Assembly (NCBI GenBank): GCA_019311105.1
Contig: JAFDDA010000011.1
Coordinates: 1 to 64,000 of the forward strand
Direction: 5' to 3'
DNA length: 64,000 nt
From: Deltaproteobacteria bacterium
GTDB lineage: Bacteria; Myxococcota_A; UBA9160; JAFDDA01
The notes under the pieces are model-generated. The model had not been told where the DNA came from. It did no database searches and worked only from the letters and a program-made list of their open reading frames with translations. A program made the translations under genes and the position numbers. Of the stretch, positions 46,995 to 55,893 are shown piece after piece (position 1 is the stretch's first letter; every line of letters starts with the position of its first letter).

Positions 46995-47483
46995 ATGCTG
47001 CGCTGGTTCTACATCGGTCTCGGCTGTCTCGTGGTGGCCTCGATGATCTACCTCGAATCGGTCCGCCGGACGGGCCAGGAGCCGGGTGCCCTCGTCGGGA
47101 TGCCCGAGCTCGCCCTGCCGGAACTGCGAGTCATCACCGGCGGCGCACCGGTGCTCGTCTTCCACGTGGGCAACCCGGAGGCAGTGGCCCGAGTGCGCGC
47201 CGCCGTGTCCCCGGAGCGAATCGTGGCCGAGACGCCGAGCGGCTTCGCGCTCCGAGAGGGCCGAGTCGTCTCCGCGGGCCACGACGCCACCGCCACATTG
47301 CTGACCGAGGCCGGCTGGACCGACCGCCCCCTCGCAATCCACCGCGCAGAACCCCGCCTCCCCGACTACCGCGGCGGCATCGCCCGCGCCGGCGCACGGG
47401 GAGGCAAGGCGTCCAACGCGTTGGCCCACAAGAGCCATCTCACGCAGCGAGAGGCGATGGCGGTAATCGAATCGCTCGACTGA
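46995..47483 (+). CDS. Hypothetical membrane-anchored protein (162 aa)
   Basis: Single N-terminal TM, uninterrupted ORF. Confidence 0.55.
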   Translation: MLRWFYIGLGCLVVASMIYLESVRRTGQEPGALVGMPELALPELRVITGGAPVLVFHVGNPEAVARVRAAVSPERIVAETPSGFALREGRVVSAGHDATATLLTEAGWTDRPLAIHRAEPRLPDYRGGIARAGARGGKASNALAHKSHLTQREAMAVIESLD

Positions 47484-47507
47484 TTGAACCGCAAGCGCCC
47501 ACCCCAA

Positions 47508-47655
47508 GGGACTTCGACGTGGGGGAGCCTGGGGCGAAATAAAGCGCAGCCACCGCCCCAAAAGACTCAGAGCCCCTGACGACCCCAACCGCCGCGCACC
47601 CTCCAACCCGTGCGAAGCGAGCCATTCGCCGCAGGCTCCCCCACGTCGAAGTCCC
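47508..47655. repeat. ~148-bp element with 24-bp perfect (31 with 1 mismatch) terminal inverted repeats
   Basis: GGGACTTCGACGTGGGGGAGCCTG (47508-47531) is the exact reverse complement of CAGGCTCCCCCACGTCGAAGTCCC (47632-47655); the match extends inward by GGCGAA after one mismatch. Confidence 0.85.
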
Positions 47656-47664
47656 GCCCCACCC

Positions 47665-47697
47665 TTTCGTCATCAAACAGAACCGTCCCCTTCGTCA
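47665..47697 (-). repeat. Second copy of the REP-like sequence TGACGAAGGGGACGGTTCTGTTTGATGACGAAA
   Basis: 32/33 identity to 38997-39029, opposite orientation. Confidence 0.85.
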
Positions 47698-47725
47698 GGG
47701 GTGGGGGTCGGGCTAGGCTTGGGGC

Positions 47726-48802
47726 ATGGGCGAGCTCGAGTTCCGCGACCACCGTGCTGACCCCGACGCTTGGGCTCGCGAGCTCGGCATCTCGCGGGAG
47801 GCGGTGGAGGTCTACCTGGCGAGCGACGTGCTCGACCTCCACCTCGACACCTTCATCTGGAATCGCGTGTTCGGCTACGACCTGCGGCGCCGCCACGAGC
47901 GCGGGCTCCTCGGTCGGCACTTCTACGGGCAGGTGGACTTCCCGCGCATCCTCGAGGCCCAGATCACGGGCGGCACCTGGGTCATCACGACCAACCCGCT
48001 CCGACCCCGGGGCGGCCGACCCGAGACCTTCGTCGCCAACCTCGCCCGGCTCCGCAAGCTGTTCGCGACCGTCTCGGACCAGTTCGCCGTGGTGCGAAAC
48101 GTCGCCGAATACCGAGCCGCACGGGCCGCCGGGAAACACGGCGCCTTCATCGGAATCCAGGGCGGCAATGCCCTCGACCGCGAACTCGAGAGCCTCGATC
48201 TGATCGCAGACGATTGCGTCCTGCGCATCACGCTCGTCCACCTTTCCTCCTCTACCCTGGGGGTCACCAGCTCGCCGGCTGCCGGGCGCCGCAAGGACGA
48301 GGGCCTCTCGGACCTCGGGCGCGACTACGTCCGGCGCCTCAACGAGAAGAAGATCTTCCTCGACCTGGCCCACATCAATCGCGCCGGGTTCTTCGATGCG
48401 CTCTCCGTCCACGACAAGAGCCAGCCGGTGCTCGTCACCCATACCGGCGTCACAGGTGTCCACCCGCATTGGCGAAACCTCGACGATGAGCAGCTGCGCG
48501 CCGTCGCCGACCTCGGCGGCACCATCGGCGTCATGTACCAGGAGAGCTTCCTCGGGAAGCCGCCCTGCACCACCGAGACCGTGGTGGATCATGTCGAACA
48601 CATCGTGAACACCGTGGGCGAAGATCACGCGTCCCTGGGTAGCGACTGGGACGGAGCGATCAGCCCCCCGCGCGACCTCACGACGTGCCTCGATCTCCCT
48701 CGCGTGGCGGACCGGATGCTCCAGCGCGGCTGGTCGCCGGAGCGGGTGCAGAAGATCCTCGGTGGCAATTTCCTGCGCACCGTGGAAATGCTCCGCGGGT
48801 GA
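47726..48802 (+). CDS. Membrane dipeptidase (peptidase M19)
   Basis: DVLDLHLDTFIWNR, GIQGGNAL, VLVTHTGVTGVHPHWRN, DHASLGSDWDG, ILGGNFLRTVEML. Confidence 0.92.
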   Translation: MGELEFRDHRADPDAWARELGISREAVEVYLASDVLDLHLDTFIWNRVFGYDLRRRHERGLLGRHFYGQVDFPRILEAQITGGTWVITTNPLRPRGGRPETFVANLARLRKLFATVSDQFAVVRNVAEYRAARAAGKHGAFIGIQGGNALDRELESLDLIADDCVLRITLVHLSSSTLGVTSSPAAGRRKDEGLSDLGRDYVRRLNEKKIFLDLAHINRAGFFDALSVHDKSQPVLVTHTGVTGVHPHWRNLDDEQLRAVADLGGTIGVMYQESFLGKPPCTTETVVDHVEHIVNTVGEDHASLGSDWDGAISPPRDLTTCLDLPRVADRMLQRGWSPERVQKILGGNFLRTVEMLRG

Positions 48803-48877
48803 AACCCTCGCTGGCGAGAATCCACAGGTGTTGACGCCCTCGCTGGTGAGAATCCACACGTGTTGAAACCCTCAGGG
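48800..48877 (+). repeat. 32-bp tandem repeat, ~2.4 copies
   Basis: TGAAACCCTCGCTGGCGAGAATCCACAGGTGT / TGACGCCCTCGCTGGTGAGAATCCACACGTGT / TGAAACCCTCAGGG. Confidence 0.85.
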
Positions 48878-48897
48878 CCGGCCGACGTCCAACCCCC

Positions 48898-49662
48898 ATG
48901 AACCGAACGGCCCTCCTCCTTGCCGCGGTCGTCGCCGGGTCGAGCCCAGCGATGGCCTTCGACGTCGAGACCTACGCCGAACAGCTGACCCGCCATACCC
49001 GGGCCGTCGAAGACACCGCAGGCACGCGCATCGACTACGCGGGCCTGCGCAGCGACCCCGACTGGCGCCGAGTCGTCGCGAGCCTCGAGACTTCCAACCC
49101 GTCGCCCCTCGAAGGCGCCCGGGCCCTCGCCTTCTGGATCAACGCCTACAACGTCCTGGCCCTCGATTGGATCGTGCGCGAGGGCCCGGTCGAGAGCATC
49201 CGCGACCTCGGGAACCTGTGGCGACCCGTGTGGAAGAAGTCGGCAGGCCGGGTCGGCGGCCACGAGGTCACCCTCGACGAGATCGAGCATCGGATCCTGC
49301 GCCCCATGGGAGAGCCCCGCATCCACTTCGCCATCGTCTGCGCTTCGACCTCATGCCCGTCGCTGCGCCGCGAACCGTTCCGTGCCACCGAACTCCATCG
49401 CCAGCTCGACGAGCAGACACGCGAGTTCCTGGCCGACGCCAGGAAGGGCATGGCCATCGCGCGCGCGCCCGAGAACGTCCGGCTCTCGAAGATCTTCGAC
49501 TGGTTCGCGGAGGATTTCGGCAAGGCACAAGGCGTGGTCGCCTTCGTCACCGAGCACGCGCCCGAGGCCGACCGAGCGTGGCTCCTCGAATACGCGGACC
49601 GAATGGACCTCGTCTACCTCCCCTACGACTGGCGCGTGAACGCCCTCCCCAGCCGCCCATGA
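48898..49662 (+). CDS. DUF547 domain-containing protein
   Basis: ARALAFWINAYNVLALDWIVREGPVESIRDLGN...HRILRPMGEPRIHFAIVCASTSCPSLRREPF. Confidence 0.9.
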   Translation: MNRTALLLAAVVAGSSPAMAFDVETYAEQLTRHTRAVEDTAGTRIDYAGLRSDPDWRRVVASLETSNPSPLEGARALAFWINAYNVLALDWIVREGPVESIRDLGNLWRPVWKKSAGRVGGHEVTLDEIEHRILRPMGEPRIHFAIVCASTSCPSLRREPFRATELHRQLDEQTREFLADARKGMAIARAPENVRLSKIFDWFAEDFGKAQGVVAFVTEHAPEADRAWLLEYADRMDLVYLPYDWRVNALPSRP

Positions 49663-50555
49663 TCCGGCCGAGCCACGTTGCCGCGCTGCTGCTGCTGCTC
49701 GGGCTCTCGGGCTGCGCGAGCACGATCCACCCGCTCCAGCTGCCGAACCCTCGGGCCCTGCCGCCCACCGAGTTCTCCCACGCGGGTCTCGACCGCGTGC
49801 TCGAACGCTTCGTCGACGAAGACGGGCTCGTCGACTACGCCGCGCTCGGCCGCGAGCCCTTCGTGCTCGGCACCTATCTGGGCCAGCTCGCGGCCTACAG
49901 CCCCGTCAGCCACCCGGCGCTCTTCGCCAACTCAAACGCGCGGCTCGCCTACTGGCTCAATGCCTACAACGCCGTGGCGCTTCGCCTCGTCCTCGAGCAC
50001 TACCCGATCACCAGTGTCCGGGACATCGAGGCCTGGTGGACGGCGGCGCTGCCCGAGGGCGCCGGCTTCTTCTACGGCTACCGCTTCCCGCTTGGCGGCC
50101 GGTCGACGAGCCTCTACACGCTCGAGAACCGGATCGTCCGACGCGGCTTCCCCGACCCCCGCATCCACTTTGCGCTGAACTGCGCGTCTCTCGGCTGCCC
50201 GGTGCTCCCGCGCCAGGCCTTCGACCCGGCTCGGCTCGACGAGCAACTCGCCCACGAGACCCGGCGCTTCCTCTCCGCAGCGCGGAACTTCCGCCTCGAT
50301 GAGGCGACCCGGACGGCGTGGCTCTCGGCGATCTTCGATGGGTACGAGGGCGACTTCACGAAGTGGCAGAGCCGCCGGGGTGGCGATGCATCGCTGCTCG
50401 CCTTCGTCGCCGACCACGCCGGGCCCGAAGCCGCCGCAGCCGCCGCGCGGGCTGCAACCGAAGGGTTCACCGTCCGCTTCCACGAGCACGACTGGCGCTT
50501 GAACGACCAGGCCCTCGGCCCGCGCCCCGCTTCGGAGGCCTCTCTCCGGCCTTGA
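49659..50555 (+). CDS. DUF547 domain-containing lipoprotein (tandem paralogue)
   Basis: Lipobox LGLSGC; ARLAYWLNAYNAVALRLVLEHYPITSVRDIE...RIHFALNCASLGCPVL; ATGA overlap with the preceding gene. Confidence 0.9.
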   Translation: MIRPSHVAALLLLLGLSGCASTIHPLQLPNPRALPPTEFSHAGLDRVLERFVDEDGLVDYAALGREPFVLGTYLGQLAAYSPVSHPALFANSNARLAYWLNAYNAVALRLVLEHYPITSVRDIEAWWTAALPEGAGFFYGYRFPLGGRSTSLYTLENRIVRRGFPDPRIHFALNCASLGCPVLPRQAFDPARLDEQLAHETRRFLSAARNFRLDEATRTAWLSAIFDGYEGDFTKWQSRRGGDASLLAFVADHAGPEAAAAAARAATEGFTVRFHEHDWRLNDQALGPRPASEASLRP

Positions 50556-50662
50556 CCTCCGTGGCGGTTCCGCGCACCATGCTCGGCGTTGACTCCAGAA
50601 TCAACGGGTGCCGAAGGCGCCCGAGACCGCGCCGCTCGCGCGCCCCGAAAGTGAGGACCCCC

Positions 50663-51088
50663 ATGGCGGAGGAGGCTCAGCCGCTCCCGGTCGTTTCCTA
50701 CCTGAAGCTCCCCGAGAACGGCGACCCCTATCTCGAGGGTCAGAAGTGCGGGAGCTGCGGCTCCATCTTCCTGGGAGAGCGCGAGGTCTGCTCCAAGTGC
50801 GGCACGCGCGGCTCCTTCGACGCCGTGAAGCTCTCGAACCAGGGCAAGCTCTACGTCTACTCGATCGTCCACCGCTCGTTCCCGGGCATCGAGGTCCCCT
50901 ACGTCTCGGCGATCGTCGACCTCGACGGCGGCGGCACGGTGAAGGGCAACCTGATCGGCATCGACCCGGACCCGGAGAAGATCCAGTTCGGGATGCCCGT
51001 CGAGGTCGTCTACCAGGATGCGCTCGGCCGCAAGGACCGCGAGGGCAACTCCTACATCTCCTACTTCTTCCAGCCGGCCAACGGCTGA
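50663..51088 (+). CDS. Zn-ribbon/OB-fold (DUF35) acyl-CoA-associated protein
   Basis: GQKCGSCGSIFLGEREVCSKCG rubredoxin-like Zn ribbon then OB-fold. Confidence 0.9.
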   Translation: MAEEAQPLPVVSYLKLPENGDPYLEGQKCGSCGSIFLGEREVCSKCGTRGSFDAVKLSNQGKLYVYSIVHRSFPGIEVPYVSAIVDLDGGGTVKGNLIGIDPDPEKIQFGMPVEVVYQDALGRKDREGNSYISYFFQPANG

Positions 51089-51104
51089 ACCCGAGGGATA
51101 AACC

Positions 51105-52250
51105 ATGAGCGAAGACGTCTACGTCGTCGGAATCGACATGATCAAGTTCGGCCGCTTCCCGGAGCGCTCGGTCCCGAACCTCGCCGCGGAGTCGGCGCTG
51201 CTGGCCCTCGACGATGCGGGCCTCAAGATCCAGGACATCCAGGCCCTGTGGAGCGGCAACCTCGGCCAAGCCGGTGCGATGGTCGGCCAGCGGATGCTCC
51301 AGGAGATCGGCCAGACCGGCATCCCCGTCGTGAACGTGGCCAACGCGTGCGCCACCGGCGCCACCGCGTTCCGCGACGCGTGGATGAGCGTGAAGGCCGG
51401 CGTCTACGACCTCGTCATGGCCGTCGGCGCCGAGCAGATGGGCAAGGGCCTGCTCGGTGGTGGTGGCGGCGGCAAGGGCATCCCGAAGGAGGGCCTGCTC
51501 GGCTCCGGCCTGATGCCGGCCGTGTTCGCCGAGGCGGGCCACGAGCACAGCGCGAAGTACGGCACGACCTTCGAGCAGTTCGCCAAGGTGTCGGTGAAGA
51601 ACCACCACCACTCGACGCTGAACCCGAAGGCCATGTACCAGAAGGAGACGCCTCTCGAGATGGTGATGGGCTCCGAGATGATCGCCTACCCGAACACGAA
51701 GCTGATGTGCTCGGTGAACGTCGACGGCTCGGCCGCCGCGGTGATCGCCTCCGAGAAGAAGGCGAAGGAGCTCGGCCTGATGGACCGCGCGGTCCGCATC
51801 AAGGCCTCGGCGCTGGCGAGCGACCCCTGGCAGGAGCGCGACCTCGTCATGCCCGACGTCAACACCTGCACCCGCATCGCGGTCAAGAGCGCCTACGAGC
51901 AGGCGGGCTGCGGCCCCGACGACATCGACCTCGTCGAGCTGCACGACTGCTTCGCGACCGCGGAGATCCTCCACTACGAGAACCTCGGCCTGTGCGGCGA
52001 CGGCGAGGCCGGGAAGATGATCGACGAGGGCGCCACCGCGCTCGGCGGCAAGACTCCGGTGAACGTCTCGGGTGGGCTGCTCTCGAAGGGCCACCCCCTC
52101 GGCGCCACCGGCATCGCGAACATCTACGAGGTCTCGACCCATCTGCGTGGCGAAGCCGGGAAGCGCCAGGTCGAGGGCGCCCGTATGGGCATGACCCACG
52201 TGATCGGCCTCGGGTCGGCTTGTGCGATTCATATCTTGGAAAAAGTCTGA
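51105..52250 (+). CDS. Thiolase family protein (SCP2-type acetyl-CoA acyltransferase)
   Basis: NACATGATAFRDAW, LVELHDCFATAE, SGGLLSKGHPLGATGIANI. Confidence 0.93.
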   Translation: MSEDVYVVGIDMIKFGRFPERSVPNLAAESALLALDDAGLKIQDIQALWSGNLGQAGAMVGQRMLQEIGQTGIPVVNVANACATGATAFRDAWMSVKAGVYDLVMAVGAEQMGKGLLGGGGGGKGIPKEGLLGSGLMPAVFAEAGHEHSAKYGTTFEQFAKVSVKNHHHSTLNPKAMYQKETPLEMVMGSEMIAYPNTKLMCSVNVDGSAAAVIASEKKAKELGLMDRAVRIKASALASDPWQERDLVMPDVNTCTRIAVKSAYEQAGCGPDDIDLVELHDCFATAEILHYENLGLCGDGEAGKMIDEGATALGGKTPVNVSGGLLSKGHPLGATGIANIYEVSTHLRGEAGKRQVEGARMGMTHVIGLGSACAIHILEKV

Positions 52251-52272
52251 TCTGCCCTCAGGGCAGATCAGA
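52246..52272. repeat. 27-nt near-perfect palindrome TCTGATCTGCCCT-C-AGGGCAGATCAGA overlapping the thiolase stop codon
   Basis: 13-bp arms perfectly complementary around one central base; no T-tract follows. Confidence 0.85.
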
Positions 52273-52366
52273 AGCCAAGAAGTCTGGCCTGACACTCCAG
52301 AATCCGAACAGCTTGGCCTGACCATCTAGCCGCTTGGCTCCAGCCCAGCTCCCAGAGAGGATTCCC

Positions 52367-53512
52367 ATGCCCGGCCCCCTACAAGGCATCCGCGTCATCG
52401 AAATCGCAGGCATCGGCCCCGGCCCGTTCGCCGCCATGATGCTCGCCGACATGGGCGCAGACGTGCTGCGCATCGATCGCGCCGGCAACGTGAAAGACGA
52501 GATCCCCACCGGCCCGAGCTCCGACCTGCTGGCGCGCGGGCGCCGCAGCGTTGGCATCGACCTGAAACACCCCGAAGGCGTCGAGGCCGTGCTCCGCTTG
52601 GTCGAGCAGGCCGATGTCCTTCAAGAAGGGTTCCGCCCCGGCGTGATGGAGCGGCTCGGCCTCGGGCCCGACGTCGCCCTCGCCCGCAACCCGCGGCTCG
52701 TCTATGGCCGCATGACGGGCTGGGGCCAGGAGGGCCCCCTCTCCCAGGCAGCGGGCCACGACATCAACTACATCGCGCAGTCCGGCGCGCTCGGCATGAT
52801 CGGCCGCAAGGGCGAGCCGCCGCTGCCGCCCCTCAACCTCGTCGGCGACTTCGGCGGCGGTGGGATGTACCTGATCTTCGGCATCGTCTGCGCGCTGCTC
52901 GAACGCGAGCGCTCGGGCCAGGGCCAGGTGGTGGACGCCGCCATGGTGGACGGCGCCGCTTCGCTGACGACCATGTTCTACATGTTCCAAAACATGGGCG
53001 TGTGGAACCCGGAGCGCGGCACCAACGTGCTCGACACCGGGGCCCACTTCTACGAGGTCTATGAGACGAGCGACGGCGAGTACGTGTCGATCGGCTCCAT
53101 CGAGCCCCAGTTCTACCGTGAGCTGCTCGAAAAGACCGGCCTCGCCGACGCCGATCTGCCCCACCAGATGGACCGCACGAACTGGGAGCCCCTGAAGGAT
53201 CGCCTGCGCGCGATCTTCAAGAGCAAGACCCGCGACCAGTGGTGCGAAATCATGGAAGGCAGCGACGTCTGTTTCGCACCCGTGCTCTCCCCCGCCGAGG
53301 CGGTGAAGCACCCGGCCAACACGGCTCGCGACGTCTTCGTCGAGATCGAAGGGATCCACCAGCCGGGCCCAGCGCCGCGCTACAGCCGCACGAAGGCCGA
53401 GATCCAGCGCCCGCCGCCCCACACCGGCGAGCACACCGACGTGGCCCTGGCCGACTGGGGCTTCTCGGGCGAAGAGCTCGGAAAGCTTCGCGAGTCGGGC
53501 GCCATCAAGTAG
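52367..53512 (+). CDS. CoA transferase family III (CaiB/BaiF; alpha-methylacyl-CoA racemase-like)
   Basis: [65 protein letters not shown]. Confidence 0.94.
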   Translation: MPGPLQGIRVIEIAGIGPGPFAAMMLADMGADVLRIDRAGNVKDEIPTGPSSDLLARGRRSVGIDLKHPEGVEAVLRLVEQADVLQEGFRPGVMERLGLGPDVALARNPRLVYGRMTGWGQEGPLSQAAGHDINYIAQSGALGMIGRKGEPPLPPLNLVGDFGGGGMYLIFGIVCALLERERSGQGQVVDAAMVDGAASLTTMFYMFQNMGVWNPERGTNVLDTGAHFYEVYETSDGEYVSIGSIEPQFYRELLEKTGLADADLPHQMDRTNWEPLKDRLRAIFKSKTRDQWCEIMEGSDVCFAPVLSPAEAVKHPANTARDVFVEIEGIHQPGPAPRYSRTKAEIQRPPPHTGEHTDVALADWGFSGEELGKLRESGAIK

Positions 53513-53656
53513 CCGCGGCCGGGCCTGCCGCCCCAAGAGCGCGCGTTGCGCCCCTGCTGCGGGCCCGTTGCGCACGGCTGACGGAACCTTCCGCTCGAGG
53601 GGCCTCGGTCCGACAGCCTCACTCAAGGGCATCCCCGCCGCGCCGATGGGCTCTTC

Positions 53657-55114
53657 ATGCCCTCCCCTCGACGGCAAAGGCTCGATCTGCGCGCGCTGCT
53701 CCGCCTGCGCGCGACGCGCATGGTGCTGCTCGGCGGCGTCCTCGTCGGCATCGCCCTGGCGATCTCGGCTGCGCTCACGCTCTCCCATGCCCTTTCGCCG
53801 GAGGCCTTTGCCGCCATGGCGGGCGAAGGCTTCGAGCGCGAGATCCACGTCGAGCGCGTCCAACTCGAGCTCGGGCGCACGGTGCGGCTCCGCATCGAGG
53901 GGATCCAGATCGAGGGCCTCGGCAGCGCCGCCGCCGCCGAGATCGAGTTGCGCCGACGTCCCTTGATTCACGGCAAGCTGCGCGCCCGGGTCGTGCGTTT
54001 CGAAGACCCGAAGATCGTGCTGCACCGGGGCCCAGGGGGCGAGTTCCTTCCCGTCTTCCAACCGGGCGAGGGGGGCAACCTCTCGGACCTCCCGGCCTTC
54101 GAGGCCGGCGGAGGCGAGATCCGCATCGTCCAGGGCGCGAAGCTCACCGCCGTCGTACGTTTGAAGACCCTGACCCTCGGCCGATTCGACGCCGACCACT
54201 CGGCGCCACTCGTCCTCTCGGGCAACGCCACCGGCGGCGACGGCCGCTGGCATACCCACCCCCTGCAAGTCCGCGGGCGGCTCGTCCAGACGCCGGAACG
54301 AATCGAACTGTTGGATGGCTTCGCGCGTGCGCGCCGCGTCGGCGCGGTCTGGTGGTCGGGCCGCGACGCCCGCGCGCGCTTCATCTACCGCGATGGCCGT
54401 CTTGAGATCGCGTCGCTCGACGTGCGCGGTTTCGGGGGCAACTGGCACGTGAGCGGCGTCGCCTGGCTGCGGGGTGGCATGCGGCTCGACCTGGCGACCC
54501 GGGTCGACGGCGTCGACTTCGCCTCCTTGCTCTCGGCGCTCGACGGCCGCGGGCCCGAGACCGACGCCGACCTCGGAACGTTGCGCATGCGTTGGGATCC
54601 CTTGCGGGTCCCCTGGCGCGGAGGCCCGCGCTTCGAAGAAGGGAACGGGGTCGGTCACCTGCGCGTCACCGGGGGGAGGTTGCCCGGGACGTCGCTCCTC
54701 GGGTCGTGGGTCGGGCTCGAACCGGAGCCGACGCCGGTGGAATCCTTCTCGGCACTCACACAGCTGCACGACGCTCGCCTTCACAGCGATGCACTCCGGC
54801 TCGTGACAGGCGACTACACCCTCGAAGCCCAGGGGAGCGTGGGGCTCGATCGCACGGTGGCCCTGGAGGGCCGCCTGGATCTGGCGGGGGATCTTCTGCT
54901 CCCGAAGGGGGCCACGTTGTTGCCCACCGTCCCGGTCACGATCGGCGGGCTGCTTCCTCACCCAGACATCGATGCACACGTCTCGCGCCTGCCGGGCGGC
55001 GCCGTCACCGGTGCGGTTCAGAAGGTCGGCGGTGTGATTGGGGCGGCGGGCAGAAAAGTCGGGGGTGGCCTGGGCGCCGCGGGCCAGAAGATCGGCGACG
55101 CGCTCGGGCGCTAG
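53657..55114 (+). CDS. AsmA/TamB-like membrane-anchored protein
   Basis: N-terminal TM, beta-rich repeated architecture, C-terminal Gly/Ala-rich amphipathic tail. Confidence 0.55.
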   Translation: MPSPRRQRLDLRALLRLRATRMVLLGGVLVGIALAISAALTLSHALSPEAFAAMAGEGFEREIHVERVQLELGRTVRLRIEGIQIEGLGSAAAAEIELRRRPLIHGKLRARVVRFEDPKIVLHRGPGGEFLPVFQPGEGGNLSDLPAFEAGGGEIRIVQGAKLTAVVRLKTLTLGRFDADHSAPLVLSGNATGGDGRWHTHPLQVRGRLVQTPERIELLDGFARARRVGAVWWSGRDARARFIYRDGRLEIASLDVRGFGGNWHVSGVAWLRGGMRLDLATRVDGVDFASLLSALDGRGPETDADLGTLRMRWDPLRVPWRGGPRFEEGNGVGHLRVTGGRLPGTSLLGSWVGLEPEPTPVESFSALTQLHDARLHSDALRLVTGDYTLEAQGSVGLDRTVALEGRLDLAGDLLLPKGATLLPTVPVTIGGLLPHPDIDAHVSRLPGGAVTGAVQKVGGVIGAAGRKVGGGLGAAGQKIGDALGR

Positions 55115-55134
55115 TCGCCCGGGATCCCGCGCGA

Positions 55135-55782
55135 CTAGCGGCGACGCAGAGCGAGGAACGCCGGGAGGCTCGCTGCGAACAGCAGTGCCACGCCGGGTGC
55201 CGGAACGAGCGCGAAGTCGCTGCCGGCGCCGTCCGCGAAGTCGCTGCCGGCGCCGTCCGGGATCGCCTGGAAGCGAACCCCGAAATCGCTGGGCCCGCTG
55301 GCGCCATCTTCCAACTCGCCGAGGAAGTCGTCCGCGGTCAGCCCGCCGAGCGTCCCGGTGAAAGTGAACGTGAACGTCGCGGTGGTACCAATCGCGAATC
55401 CATCATTCGGGGAGCCCCCCGCGATGTTGGGGCCCGTGCCCGCACCGATTTCGAACAGGTAGCCGCCCGGGGCGTTGCCCGGCGGAAGCAGGAAGGCCCA
55501 GGCGGAGTCGTCGAGGGTGCCCGAGGCGCTGAAGCCTGAGACGCCGGTCACCTCATCGGGAAGGTTGAAGGCGAAGCCCGTCACCACGGCCGCGGTCACG
55601 GCGACCGCATTCGCGGTGTTCTCGATCGTAATGGTCAGGGTGTCGCTGCCGTTCCAGAGGAGGTCGACCTCTGCGCTGACGTCGGCGCCGTAATTCTGGC
55701 CCGTCACGGTCAGAGCCGAGGCCGGGCTCGCGAATGCGAGAGTGACCACGAGGGCAGCGAAGAAGCGATGTGCGAAGAACAC
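55135..55782 (-). CDS. Secreted protein with PEP-CTERM-like (VPAPG) C-terminal sorting signal
   Basis: N-terminal signal peptide; C-term LVPAPGVALLFAASLPAFLALRRR; internal DGAGSDFADGAGSDFA. Confidence 0.75.
   Translation of the reverse strand: MFFAHRFFAALVVTLAFASPASALTVTGQNYGADVSAEVDLLWNGSDTLTITIENTANAVAVTAAVVTGFAFNLPDEVTGVSGFSASGTLDDSAWAFLLPPGNAPGGYLFEIGAGTGPNIAGGSPNDGFAIGTTATFTFTFTGTLGGLTADDFLGELEDGASGPSDFGVRFQAIPDGAGSDFADGAGSDFALVPAPGVALLFAASLPAFLALRRR
55211..55258. repeat. 24-bp perfect tandem duplication (2 copies) within the PEP-CTERM-like gene
   Basis: GCGAAGTCGCTGCCGGCGCCGTCC x2. Confidence 0.95.
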
Positions 55783-55893
55783 GGGGAGCTCCAGTGAGAC
55801 TCCCCTTCCCGAGGATGAGTAACCGCTGACCCCCCAAAAGTGTCATCGCGATCGAATAGATGGCCCGCTAAAAGGTTCGAAATTTCGTAGGGT

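Noticed and set aside
48800-48877. Possible CRISPR mini-array
   Set aside because: Units are contiguous 32-bp tandem repeats with no variable spacers and no cas genes in the window
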